Source: an uncultured Campylobacter sp.
GTDB lineage: Bacteria > Campylobacterota > Campylobacteria > Campylobacterales > Campylobacteraceae
Direction: 5' to 3'
Assembly: GCF_938045775.1 (NCBI RefSeq)
Contig: NZ_CALIBH010000002.1
Span: 1 to 17,036, forward strand
DNA length: 17,036 nt
A program made the translations under genes and the position numbers. Positions 7,040-14,088 of this stretch are shown piece after piece. Each line of letters starts with the position of its first letter. The first letter of the stretch is position 1. Under the pieces are notes generated by a model, which worked only from the letters and a program-made list of their open reading frames with translations, had not been told where the DNA came from and searched no databases.

Positions 7040-7813
7040 CTAATTCGTCGTAAGTCCGCCGTCTATCGCAAATATCGCGCCACTGACCCATTTCGCCTCG
7101 TCCGACGCCAAAAACACCGCCGCATCGCCGATGTCCTGCGCGCTGCCGATTTTGCCGAGCGGATATATATTTTGCACCATTTGCTCAAAAGCCTCGCGCC
7201 CCTGCGGGCTAAGCGCGCTTAAATTTCGCTCAAACTGCGGCGTAAGCACGCTACCGGGCGCTATGGCGTTGACGCGCACGCCGAGTTTGCCGACCTCGAA
7301 GGCAAGCGATTTGGTGAAAGAATTTAGTGCGCCTTTGGTGATCGAATACGCCGTCGTGGTGCGCCCCACGAGCATTCTGTTTGCGAAATACGACGAAATA
7401 TTGATCACGCAGCCCTTGCTAGCCGCAAGCGCGCCCAAAAGCCCCTGAGTAAGCAGATAGGGCGCTTTGACGTTTAGGTTTAGATGAGCGTCCAGCAGCG
7501 CTTCGTCGGTCGCCTCAAACGGTACGAATTTTCCCAACCCGGCGTTATTTACAAGGATATCTATCTTAAGAGGTAGCGCTAAAATGCGCTCGCAAAGGCC
7601 TTTTATCGTTTTGCTTTGCGCCAAATCCGCCTCTATCGCGTAAGCTTTCACGCCGTAACCGCCCAATGCCTCCTGCGCGATTTTTAATTTCTCCTCGCTT
7701 CTGCCGAGCAGGATCAAATTTGCGCCCTCTTTGGCGAAACACTTTGCTATGCCAAGCCCTATGCCGTCGCTTCCGCCAGTGATTACGGCTGTTTTGCCCT
7801 CTAATCGTTTCAT
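7040..7813 (-). CDS. Short-chain dehydrogenase/reductase (SDR) family oxidoreductase
   Basis: Classical SDR of 257 aa, a cytosolic NAD(P)-dependent oxidoreductase. The cofactor motif TGGSDGIG is at 12-19 and NNAG at 89-92. The catalytic set is N114, S140/S141, Y156 and K160 (YSITK), followed by PGSVLTP (187-192). R38 after the second beta strand (LLGRS) favours NADPH over NADH. The C-terminus SGAIFAIDGGLTTN is typical of the FabG-like group. There is no fatty-acid gene cluster around it, so it is probably not the housekeeping FabG and its substrate is unknown. ATG 7813 is preceded by AAAGGAA with good spacing. It stands alone between AT-block spacers. Confidence 0.93.
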   Translation of the reverse strand: MKRLEGKTAVITGGSDGIGLGIAKCFAKEGANLILLGRSEEKLKIAQEALGGYGVKAYAIEADLAQSKTIKGLCERILALPLKIDILVNNAGLGKFVPFEATDEALLDAHLNLNVKAPYLLTQGLLGALAASKGCVINISSYFANRMLVGRTTTAYSITKGALNSFTKSLAFEVGKLGVRVNAIAPGSVLTPQFERNLSALSPQGREAFEQMVQNIYPLGKIGSAQDIGDAAVFLASDEAKWVSGAIFAIDGGLTTN

Positions 7814-7900
7814 ACTTTTCCTTTCAATACGTAAATTTACGTTCTAAAAATTTGAGCGAGATTTATGGATCTCGCAGACTTCGAAATTTTGCAGGCTTTA

Positions 7901-8040
7901 AAATTTCGCTCGCTTTAAAATTTTACGGCGAAGCGAAATTTCGTCGATAAAATTTTACTAATTTTAAAATTCCATCGATAAAATTTCACGGCGGAATTCC
8001 ATCACAAAGCTTGCGGCGGAATTTCATCGGGAATTCCATC
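7901..8040. repeat. Cluster of short inverted and direct repeats upstream of the SDR gene
   Basis: AAATTTCGCT (7901-7910) and AGCGAAATTT (7932-7941) form a perfect 10-bp inverted repeat. TCGATAAAATTT occurs at 7944-7955 and 7975-7986. GGCGGAATT(C/T)CATC occurs at about 7990 and 8015, with GGGAATTCCATC at 8029-8040. The 258-bp interval holds no open frame worth calling. Confidence 0.5.
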
Positions 8041-8071
8041 CGTAAATTCCACCCAAACTGCGCCGCTTGGC

Positions 8072-8440
8072 TTACAGCACCTGTTTTACACTACTAGCCG
8101 TGATTTCAAGTAGCCTCGTAGCAAACGGAAATTTCGCCTTCGTTTCTTCAAACTCCGCACCGCTATCAATAAAACGCGCTGTGCCCTTCACTACAAAGCC
8201 ACGCCCCGCTCCGAACCTGCCTGCTAGCTCCTTCGTTGCGACGCTAAGCTCGACGTTCGGATTAGCCTCCACGTTGCTTTGCGTCTTTTTCATACCCGCA
8301 GCGGGGATAAGGATGCGATCACCCTTAATGACGAGATATCTGTTCCACGTATTGCTGATATGAGCCTCGCCCTGCGCGCAGGTAGCGATACCCACGGCGC
8401 ATTCATAATTCAAAATCTCCAAAAATTCCTTGCTAAACAT
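8072..8440 (-). CDS. Pyridoxamine 5'-phosphate oxidase-like (FMN-binding split barrel) protein
   Basis: Compact 122-aa flavin-reductase-like protein of the PNPOx-like split-barrel superfamily. Such proteins bind FMN or a related cofactor as dimers. The fold pattern is visible: GIATCAQGEAHISNTWNRYLVI (early strands), then AGMKKTQSNVEANPNVELSV, where the Lys-Thr and NP(x)V segment is typical of the family, and finally GFVVKGTARFIDSGAEFEETKAKFP. It is much shorter than true PdxH (about 210 aa) and lacks the PdxH C-terminal region, so PLP synthesis should not be inferred. Substrate and cofactor are not known. ATG 8440 has AAGGAGA 4 nt upstream, in a leader identical to that of upp. It follows the alkylation-repair gene by 98 bp and could share its transcript. 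Confidence 0.85.
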   Translation of the reverse strand: MFSKEFLEILNYECAVGIATCAQGEAHISNTWNRYLVIKGDRILIPAAGMKKTQSNVEANPNVELSVATKELAGRFGAGRGFVVKGTARFIDSGAEFEETKAKFPFATRLLEITASSVKQVL

Positions 8441-8538
8441 TTTCTCTCCTTAAATTTACATTTTAAAGCTCGCGATTTTGGCTAACAAGCCCCGCGCGCA
8501 ACTGAAATTCTAACTGCCTCCGCCACTTTCTGCTGCGG

Positions 8539-9207
8539 TTAGATTTTATACTTCAAAAGCGCCTCCTTATCGGCTTTGCTTACGCGAAAGCTATCGCGGA
8601 TCTTCGATATCGCCTTGTTTTGGATAAATTTAACCGCCCGCTTGCTCTCCAAAAACGCAAGCGTGATCTCGCGCTGCTTGATAAACATCTCCGCTATCGC
8701 CCACGCCGCGCCCATCTGCACGTAATACCGCTCGTCGCTTTCGGCGGCGCAAATTTCAAAAAATTCCTCAGGCGAGATCGCGTCCATATTTTGCATAAAA
8801 TAAACGTAGAAAAATCGCCGCTCAAACTCGCCCGCGCCGCTTTTAGCCTGCTTTAGCAGCGCATCCGCAAGAGCGACGTCTCTGAATTTCGGAGCGAACA
8901 TATCGCAAACCGCCCAATTAGGCATCGTTTTAATAAAATCGCTCGCAAGGGCAAATTTCGCCTCATCCTGCTTCAAAAGCATTATAAAAAAGCCTTTTAG
9001 CACGAACTCCTCGTGAAAAAAGGGCTTATATTTTTGCAGCTCGTCCGCCCCGCCCAAAGCGGCGAAGCTTTTGCGAGCAAGTGCGCGCAGCGTGGGAGTG
9101 CGCACGCCCAAAATCTGCGGCGTCGGTATTAGGCGCTGCGAAAATTGCGCGAACTTCTCCTCGCTTAGCGCCCGCAGCTGCTTAAGTATCTTTTCTCGTA
9201 AATCCAT
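8539..9207 (-). CDS. DNA alkylation repair protein, AlkD-like (HEAT-repeat glycosylase family)
   Basis: All-helical HEAT-like repeat protein of 222 aa, matching the AlkC/AlkD DNA glycosylase family, which excises N3- and N7-alkylated purines without base flipping. Signature segments are LGVRTPTLRALARK (33-46), PNWAVCDMF (97-104), RRFFYVYFM (130-138), YYVQMGAAWAIAEMF (161-175) and the C-terminal FIQNKAISKIRDSFRVS (194-210). W98 and D102 reproduce the W-x3-D spacing of the AlkD catalytic pair (W109/D113 in B. cereus AlkD). R131 and W169 are plausible counterparts of its R148 and W187; that alignment is by eye. Some members of this family have no proven glycosylase activity. ATG 9207 is preceded by AAAGGAA with good spacing. 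Confidence 0.88.
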   Translation of the reverse strand: MDLREKILKQLRALSEEKFAQFSQRLIPTPQILGVRTPTLRALARKSFAALGGADELQKYKPFFHEEFVLKGFFIMLLKQDEAKFALASDFIKTMPNWAVCDMFAPKFRDVALADALLKQAKSGAGEFERRFFYVYFMQNMDAISPEEFFEICAAESDERYYVQMGAAWAIAEMFIKQREITLAFLESKRAVKFIQNKAISKIRDSFRVSKADKEALLKYKI

Positions 9208-9456
9208 AGCTTTCCTTTAAATTTCATTACAAATTTTAACTCGTCAAAACACGAGCTGATCTCGGCGCGCCGAAATTTTGCCGCACAGGTTATCTATTTA
9301 AACAGATCGCGCCGTACGCTTCAACTAATCGTCTATCGGGTCGCGCCACTTTATAAATTGCTCGCCGCACTCGCTCAAAGTCTTTTGCCTAAAAACTCAC
9401 CCTGTCAAATCGCGCAGTATGCCTCAGGGCAGAGCAAACCGTATCGCCAAAGCCGC

Positions 9457-11208
9457 TTAAATGAAGCTCGGTGCGTCGTTTGAAAACAAAATCAGATCGC
9501 CGCTGTGCGTATTTTCGCTCAAAACCCGCTGCAAATCGCGCTTGTCTTTTAAAACGATAGTCTTTGCTGGATCGATCCTGCTTTGCAACACCTCGGAATT
9601 TAGCTCGCCCGTAATGATCGCGAGATCAAAAATTTCATCGATTTTGGCGGCCAGGGTCTCGTTGTCCTCGCGCGTGCTCTCGACGATGCCCGGCGTGATG
9701 ATAACCCTGCGCCCGCCGTAGCTTCGCATCAGCTCGTAGCTTTGCAGCATGCCGCTTAGATTGCCGTTGAAGCTATCGTCGATGATGATTTTGCCGCCCG
9801 CATCGAGCCGCGCGAGGCGGTGCTCGACGGCGCCGACGTGCGCGACGCGGCTTTTGATCTTATCTGCGCTAAGACCCAAAAATCGCGCGATCTTTATGCA
9901 CGCGGCGAGATTTGCGGCGTTAAATTTGCCCAAAATCGGCGCGAAAAACTCGCATCTCTCGCCAGTTCGCCCCTCTTGCGTTCCCTGCCCCTTTTGATCT
10001 TTCTGCTTTTCTTGCTCCGTACCGCACTCTTTTTGCTCTGCGCCCTGTTCTTTGGATGCACTATCCGCACTAAAGTCCAAGCCGCTTTGCCCTTCAGACA
10101 CACCATCTAAGTCCAAGCTACCCCGCCCCGCGCCCTCTACGACGTATGTTTCCGCGCCCGATATGGAATTTTCCTCGCTTGCGGCGGATGTGTCTGCATG
10201 CAGCGTGGAAATATCACCGCTAGCACCGCTTTCATCATCGCTCAAGCAAAGGCTAAATTTTATTCCGTCCAGATCCGCGCCGCAAATTTTGAGCCCCTCG
10301 TCGTAGATCGTGACGCGCTCGTCCGCGCTTTTTTGCGTGGAGCTGTGCAAAAACGCATGCTTTAGCCGCGCACTCGTGAGTGCTTCGAGCTTGGTTTTGC
10401 GGATGTTTTCGATGCTTTTGAAATACTCGATGTGTTGCGCGCCGATCTCGCCCACGACGACGATCTGCGGCGCCAAAAACTCGGTGATCTCGGCGATATC
10501 GCCGCTTAGCCTGGCGCCCGCTTCGGCGATGTAGATCTGCGTATCTGCAGGCAGCGCCTCGTTTACGTCGCGCACGAGCCCCGCTAGCGTGTTTACCGAG
10601 CGTGGCGTCTTGTAGCAGCGAAAGTCGCTTTTTAAAATTTGATACAAGAAGTTTTTAATGCTCGTCTTGCCGTAGCTCGCGGTGATCTGAATGATCGTAA
10701 GGGAGGGCATCTGGGCTAGTTTTTTGCGCGCGGCGGCCTTAAATTTCGCAGCCTGCGCCCGCTCGCAAGCAAAGCTCGCCCCAAGAGCGGCGCCAAGCGG
10801 CAAAAAGATCGGCGAAATCGGAGCTTTTGCAGCATAAAACGCGGCGCTAAAGCCAAACGCACAAACCGCCAAAATCGCGAAAAATCGCTTCACGCGCGGC
10901 GTAAAGACGAGCTTTTTATCTAGCCCTCTTTGCCAAAAATAAAGCGCTAGCGCATAGACCGCGACGATTAGAATTTTGGCGGCGTGCAGGGACGCGGCGC
11001 CGAATTTAGCCGCGCAGAGGCTCGCCGCGATCTCGCAGCCAAAATACGCCGCTAGTGGCAAAATCAAAAAATAAAGGTGCCACGCGGGTTTGGTGAAGTG
11101 AAAGATGATGCGCGCGGGCTTATACGAAAACCACTGCAGGCAGGTGATCAGATAAAAGCCCAGCAGTAGGACGAATGCCGCATGCACGATCAAAAATATT
11201 ATATTCAT
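9457..11208 (-). CDS. murF: Membrane-anchored MurF-type Mur ligase (UDP-MurNAc-tripeptide--D-Ala-D-Ala ligase)
   Basis: ATP-dependent ligase that adds D-Ala-D-Ala to the UDP-MurNAc-tripeptide, the last cytoplasmic peptidoglycan precursor step. The Mur P-loop is ITASYGKTS (175-183), with Ala where most Mur ligases have Gly. Central-domain motifs are EAGARLSGDI (229-238), GEIGAQHIEYFKS (253-265) and ENIRKTKLE (267-275). GKFNAANLAA is at 427-436 and IIIDDSFNGN at 474-483. Instead of the usual N-terminal UDP-MurNAc-binding domain, residues 1-150 contain about five hydrophobic segments (near 3-23, 44-64, 76-92, 108-128 and 131-148). Residues about 323-420 are a hydrophilic insert, so the 583-aa total exceeds the usual 450-490. 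The Shine-Dalgarno AAAGGAA lies 9 nt before ATG 11208. The gene follows the ddl cluster, as in C. jejuni (from memory). Confidence 0.9.
   Translation of the reverse strand: MNIIFLIVHAAFVLLLGFYLITCLQWFSYKPARIIFHFTKPAWHLYFLILPLAAYFGCEIAASLCAAKFGAASLHAAKILIVAVYALALYFWQRGLDKKLVFTPRVKRFFAILAVCAFGFSAAFYAAKAPISPIFLPLGAALGASFACERAQAAKFKAAARKKLAQMPSLTIIQITASYGKTSIKNFLYQILKSDFRCYKTPRSVNTLAGLVRDVNEALPADTQIYIAEAGARLSGDIAEITEFLAPQIVVVGEIGAQHIEYFKSIENIRKTKLEALTSARLKHAFLHSSTQKSADERVTIYDEGLKICGADLDGIKFSLCLSDDESGASGDISTLHADTSAASEENSISGAETYVVEGAGRGSLDLDGVSEGQSGLDFSADSASKEQGAEQKECGTEQEKQKDQKGQGTQEGRTGERCEFFAPILGKFNAANLAACIKIARFLGLSADKIKSRVAHVGAVEHRLARLDAGGKIIIDDSFNGNLSGMLQSYELMRSYGGRRVIITPGIVESTREDNETLAAKIDEIFDLAIITGELNSEVLQSRIDPAKTIVLKDKRDLQRVLSENTHSGDLILFSNDAPSFI
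9955..10242 (-). repeat. Low-complexity insert in murF
   Basis: This encodes residues about 323-418. The first part is acidic and rich in Ser, Gly and Asp; the last 32 residues are almost entirely Glu, Gln, Lys and Gly. The insert falls right after the strand GIKFSL and before the GKFN motif, where other MurF proteins have only a few residues, so it should be a surface loop of the ATPase domain. The coding strand is strongly purine-rich over about 9960-10060. There is no clean unit length. Confidence 0.6.
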
Positions 11209-12033
11209 CTTTTAAAATTCCTTTTTATAAATTTGCGCGCCTGCTTTGCGAGCCTGTGCGGGCAAACGCGGCGAGCTCGGACTAACCGGCATTTGGCTTC
11301 ATTTGCAACTTTTACGAATTCTCGCTTTGCAAATTCTATTTTTGCAAACTTGCGCGCTCATAAATTCACGCTCTCATGTTGGCCGCACGAGCCGCGCTAG
11401 ATAAATTTTCGCTACTGCGCGCCGCCCCAATTTTTGATACTGCGCAGCATCCATCTCTCGCGACTTGAAATTTTCGCACGCTGCGTATCTTGCGACATCG
11501 CGCCCTATCTCGCGCGATGATTTACATCATTTACGGCACATAGGCCTTCTGTCGCGGCAAATACATGACGCGGTTATGCGACTAAATTTAATCGTCTGCT
11601 TTACGATACACACGCGCGGTTTCGCCTCATTTATACGGCTGCCGCAACCGCAAGCGCAGAGCGGAAACGATCCGCTACGGCGTAAAATTTTAAAATTTTA
11701 ACCCGGTGCGTTGTAATTTGAGCTTTGCGTTTTATACCGCGTGCCCAAAGAGCGGATTTTGCGCCGCTAATTTTAAACGCATACTCGCGGCTTTTATATT
11801 TAAATTTACGCTTCAGTTTGCGATCTTTGGCGCAAACAGATTGCAAAATTTTAAAACGCGCGCCGCGAGATAAGCCGGACTAAAGCCGCCGCATTGAAAC
11901 GCTTTTAAATTGCACCCTGCTCTTACATTCGCGCGATCTGTTTTTGCATCTAAAGCGCAATTTTTGCAGTGCGCCGCTAAAATTGCGCGGCTAAATTTTA
12001 AAAATTTATACAAAATCGCGTTTCGCTTTAAAT
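11209..12033. other. Long spacer (825 bp) between hydrolase and murF
   Basis: No supportable gene, tRNA or terminator. It carries AAATTTTAAAATTT at 11685-11698, a similar AAATTTTAAAAATTTA across 11993-12008 and a small hairpin GCCGC/GCGGC (11973-11977 and 11987-11991). Short frames such as 11631-11846 and 11813-12013 (minus) read as Lys/Arg/Ala/Phe-rich sequence with no Shine-Dalgarno and no family resemblance. murF probably needs its own promoter here; I could not pick one with confidence. Confidence 0.55.
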
Positions 12034-12765
12034 TTAGCTGCCGCTAAGCTCCTTTTCGATCTGCTCGCCGATAAAATCCGCGCTCTGCAAAAAGAAAAAG
12101 TGATCCCCCGCCAGCGGATAAAATTTGCTGTTTTTGACGAGCGAGTGGATCAGCTCGCCGCTTTTTAGGCTAGTGGCGCGATCGTCCTTGCCCCAAAAGA
12201 TGAGCGCATTTTGCGGGCTTAGCTCAGAAAAAATAGCGCGAAAGTCCTCATTTACGACGTTTTTTAGCGTCTCATACATCGTTTTGCTCATACCTGCGGC
12301 ATCCTTGCTCGCAAACGCACGCCAAAGACCCGTAAGTCCAAGTTTTTTTAAAATTTTAAAAATCGCGATTTTAGCGCGCACGACAAAGGGCTTGGGTTCG
12401 ATGATACCGGCGCTACTTAGTAGTATTAGATTGCGCGGAGCCAGCAATGCGGCGATCTTGCCGCCGAAGCTGTGCCCCATGATCGCTGCGGGCTGCTTGC
12501 CAAAAGCCGCGATAAAGGCGCGCATAATCTCCGCGTAATCCTTGCTGCCAAGGGCGCGCGCGGGCTGCGAGCTGGCGCCAAATCCAGGCAGATCGACGCA
12601 CACTAACGCGTAACGGCGGAATTTGTCCGCAAAAACCCGAGACATAAGCGCTTTGTTTGCACCCCAGCCGTGCAACACCAAAATATATTCGGTGCACTGC
12701 AGGTTTGAAATTTCGTAGCTGATTTTGTAGCTCTCGCCGCCGCAGACGAGCTCCTTACTCGCCAC
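12034..12765 (-). CDS. Alpha/beta-fold hydrolase
   Basis: Alpha/beta hydrolase of 243 aa from the GTG start chosen here; substrate unknown. It shows the oxyanion-hole motif LHGWG (31-35), DLPGFGAS, the nucleophile elbow GHSFGG with Ser99, a C-terminal Asp in FWGKDDRATS (D194 or D195) and the catalytic His222 in AGDHFFF, so the triad is complete. A longer frame from ATG 12825 would add 20 residues overlapping the antitoxin gene. GTG at 12763-12765 is preferred because AAAAGGAG ends 5 nt upstream and the homologous domain begins just after it. This site lies inside the 3' end of the antitoxin gene, and the two genes overlap by 11 bp, which points to translational coupling. Its place in a murF-ddl cluster is, from memory, conserved in Campylobacter and suggests an envelope-related role, unproven. 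Confidence 0.88.
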   Translation of the reverse strand: MASKELVCGGESYKISYEISNLQCTEYILVLHGWGANKALMSRVFADKFRRYALVCVDLPGFGASSQPARALGSKDYAEIMRAFIAAFGKQPAAIMGHSFGGKIAALLAPRNLILLSSAGIIEPKPFVVRAKIAIFKILKKLGLTGLWRAFASKDAAGMSKTMYETLKNVVNEDFRAIFSELSPQNALIFWGKDDRATSLKSGELIHSLVKNSKFYPLAGDHFFFLQSADFIGEQIEKELSGS

Positions 12766-12973
12766 CGCCGCTCCTTTTGGCGTAAACGGCCTTGAGTAGC
12801 TCGACTGCTTTTTCGAGCCGCTCAAACTCGCTCATACTGATCATCACGGCTTCAAATTTGTTGTTTTTGACGATCAGGGCTTTTTTGATCTCTTGGTTTT
12901 TGATCTTGTTTAAAACGGTGCTGAAGTTGCGCACGATCTCGGTAGCGGTGTAAATTTCGTCTTGATTTATCAT
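12755..12973 (-). CDS. Phd/YefM-like antitoxin-family protein without an adjacent toxin
   Basis: 72-aa protein with the Phd/YefM (PhdYeFM_antitox) N-terminal DNA-binding pattern: YTATEIVRNFSTVLNKI (8-24), then a strand with KKALIVKNNKFEAVMISMSEFERLE (30-54). The expected order of helix, strands and the 'V-x-I-S-x-x-E-F/Y-x-x-L' end of the domain is present. The remaining C-terminal segment is short and basic and would be the toxin-binding tail. No RelE/YoeB, Doc or PIN partner is adjacent: ddl lies upstream and an alpha/beta hydrolase downstream. It probably acts as a stand-alone DNA-binding or autoregulatory protein, or neutralises a toxin encoded elsewhere. ATG 12973 has AAAGG about 8 nt upstream. 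Its 3' end carries the hydrolase ribosome-binding site. Confidence 0.75.
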   Translation of the reverse strand: MINQDEIYTATEIVRNFSTVLNKIKNQEIKKALIVKNNKFEAVMISMSEFERLEKAVELLKAVYAKRSGGGE

Positions 12974-12989
12974 GGCTCGACCTTTGGGG

Positions 12990-13023
12990 TAAAATTTTAC
13001 GCAAAATTTAGCGTAAAATTTTA
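12990..13023 (-). promoter_or_regulatory. 13-bp perfect inverted repeat between ddl and the antitoxin gene
   Basis: TAAAATTTTACGC (12990-13002) and GCGTAAAATTTTA (13011-13023) are exact reverse complements around an 8-nt loop. On the transcript it begins about 9 nt after the ddl stop codon and ends about 10 nt before the AAAGG of the antitoxin gene. It could be a partial terminator/attenuator, a processing or mRNA-stability element, or a dimeric operator for the Phd-like protein. There is no T run after it on the minus strand. Confidence 0.6.
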
Positions 13024-13032
13024 AACGATTGG

Positions 13033-14064
13033 CTACTTATTAGCGGTGATTTTGGTGATCAGCTCGTAGCTTACAGGGATCTGCCTCATCGGCGGCAGCG
13101 ACGAAGCAAGAGCTGCTAAAACCTCGGAGAAATCATCAAATAGGTAGTTTGCGAGGCTGCCTGGGTTTGGATTTATCTCGTTTAGATAAATTTCACCCTC
13201 TTTTTCAAAAAAATCGCAGCGAATTAGCGCGCCATCGAATGATCCTGCGTTATAAAGCCGCGTAAAGGCGTCTTTCATCTTGCCCTCTAGCAAAGCGCCA
13301 GGACGAGCGGGCTCGATTGCGCCACTACGCGAAAAATCCAAATATTTACGATCGAAATTTAAATAGCCCTCTTTTTTTGGCTCTTCGATGTTTGAAAATA
13401 CGATTTTGCCGTCTATTTTAGCGCCTGCAAGATTGAATTCCTTTACATTTTCCCAGTACGGCTCTACGATCGCGCTGTCGTCCAGCTCAAAAGCCTGATC
13501 CAGCGCGTAGCTAAACTCGCTTTCGTTCTTGGCTATCGAAATTCCGATGCTAGAGCCCAAATGAGCGGGCTTAACGATGATCGGAAAATTAAAATTAGGC
13601 AGGCTAGTACGATTTACGATCTCATACGGCAAGGTTTTTACATTTGCGATTGCAGCTAGGTGCTTGGTTAAAATTTTATTATAGCTTAGCACGCTAGCTT
13701 CTATGCGAGGTCCGATATAAGGGATGCCAAAAAACTCAAATAGCGCTGCCATTTTGCCATCCTCGCCGTCGCAGCCATGGATTAGATTGATATATGTGCC
13801 GACTTCTAGCATGCTTTTGCTAAACATTCCGCTCTCAAAAAATCCGCCCGCATCGATACTAAGCTCTTTTGCTTTAGCATAGCCGCCCTGCTTAAAATAC
13901 GCCGCGCGCATATTTTTATCCTCAATGCGGTAAAATTTACGATTTTTATCGCAAAATACAAACTCTAAGTTCCAGCCTTTTAGGGCATTTTTGACGGCAA
14001 TTGCCGAGATGATACTTACTTCGTGCTCGTAGCTCTGAGCTCCAAAAACTATGCCAAATTTCAT
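13033..14064 (-). CDS. ddl: D-alanine--D-alanine ligase
   Basis: Cytoplasmic ATP-grasp ligase of 343 aa that makes D-Ala-D-Ala for MurF. Visible motifs are FGAQSYEHEVSIISA (7-21, the family's G-x-S-x-E-x-E-V-S), NLIHGCDGEDG (93-103), GIPYIGP (113-119), the ATP-grasp lysine segment IIVKPAHLGSSIGIS (162-176), DGALIRCDFF (277-286) and the metal-binding NEINPNPGSLANYLF (295-309). The end of that motif (NPNPGS) departs from the common E-x-N-T-x-P-G-M. The omega loop near NFDRKY (236-241) also differs from the usual Y-D-Y-x-x-K-Y; both may be lineage traits. ATG 14064 has AAGGAAA 4 nt upstream, and the gene follows ruvA by 24 bp, so cotranscription is likely. Confidence 0.96.
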   Translation of the reverse strand: MKFGIVFGAQSYEHEVSIISAIAVKNALKGWNLEFVFCDKNRKFYRIEDKNMRAAYFKQGGYAKAKELSIDAGGFFESGMFSKSMLEVGTYINLIHGCDGEDGKMAALFEFFGIPYIGPRIEASVLSYNKILTKHLAAIANVKTLPYEIVNRTSLPNFNFPIIVKPAHLGSSIGISIAKNESEFSYALDQAFELDDSAIVEPYWENVKEFNLAGAKIDGKIVFSNIEEPKKEGYLNFDRKYLDFSRSGAIEPARPGALLEGKMKDAFTRLYNAGSFDGALIRCDFFEKEGEIYLNEINPNPGSLANYLFDDFSEVLAALASSLPPMRQIPVSYELITKITANK

Positions 14065-14088
14065 TGCTTTCCTTCAAATTTTATTTTT

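Noticed and set aside
6747..7222. Two plus-strand frames in the spacer and over the SDR 3' end
   Set aside because: Arg/Lys/Phe-rich low-complexity products made by AAATTT blocks; no start signal, and the second runs into the SDR gene.
9208..9456. Gene in the 249-bp spacer between murF and the alkylation-repair gene
   Set aside because: Only short frames without start signals; the GC-rich palindrome TCGGCGCGCCGA near 9265-9285 has no terminator-like T run.
11209..12033. tRNA or small RNA gene in the long spacer
   Set aside because: No T-loop (GGTTCRA) with matching acceptor arms and no hairpin with a T run could be found by eye on either strand.
12125..12538. Plus-strand 137-codon frame opposite the hydrolase
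   Set aside because: Antisense shadow of a gene with a complete catalytic triad.
12766..12825. Longer hydrolase start at ATG 12825 (263 aa)
   Set aside because: It would overlap the antitoxin gene by 71 bp, the added residues are polar and unlike a hydrolase, and a better ribosome-binding site precedes GTG 12765.
12755..12973. Complete type II toxin-antitoxin module
   Set aside because: Both neighbours are clear enzymes (Ddl and an alpha/beta hydrolase) and no small toxin frame lies nearby.
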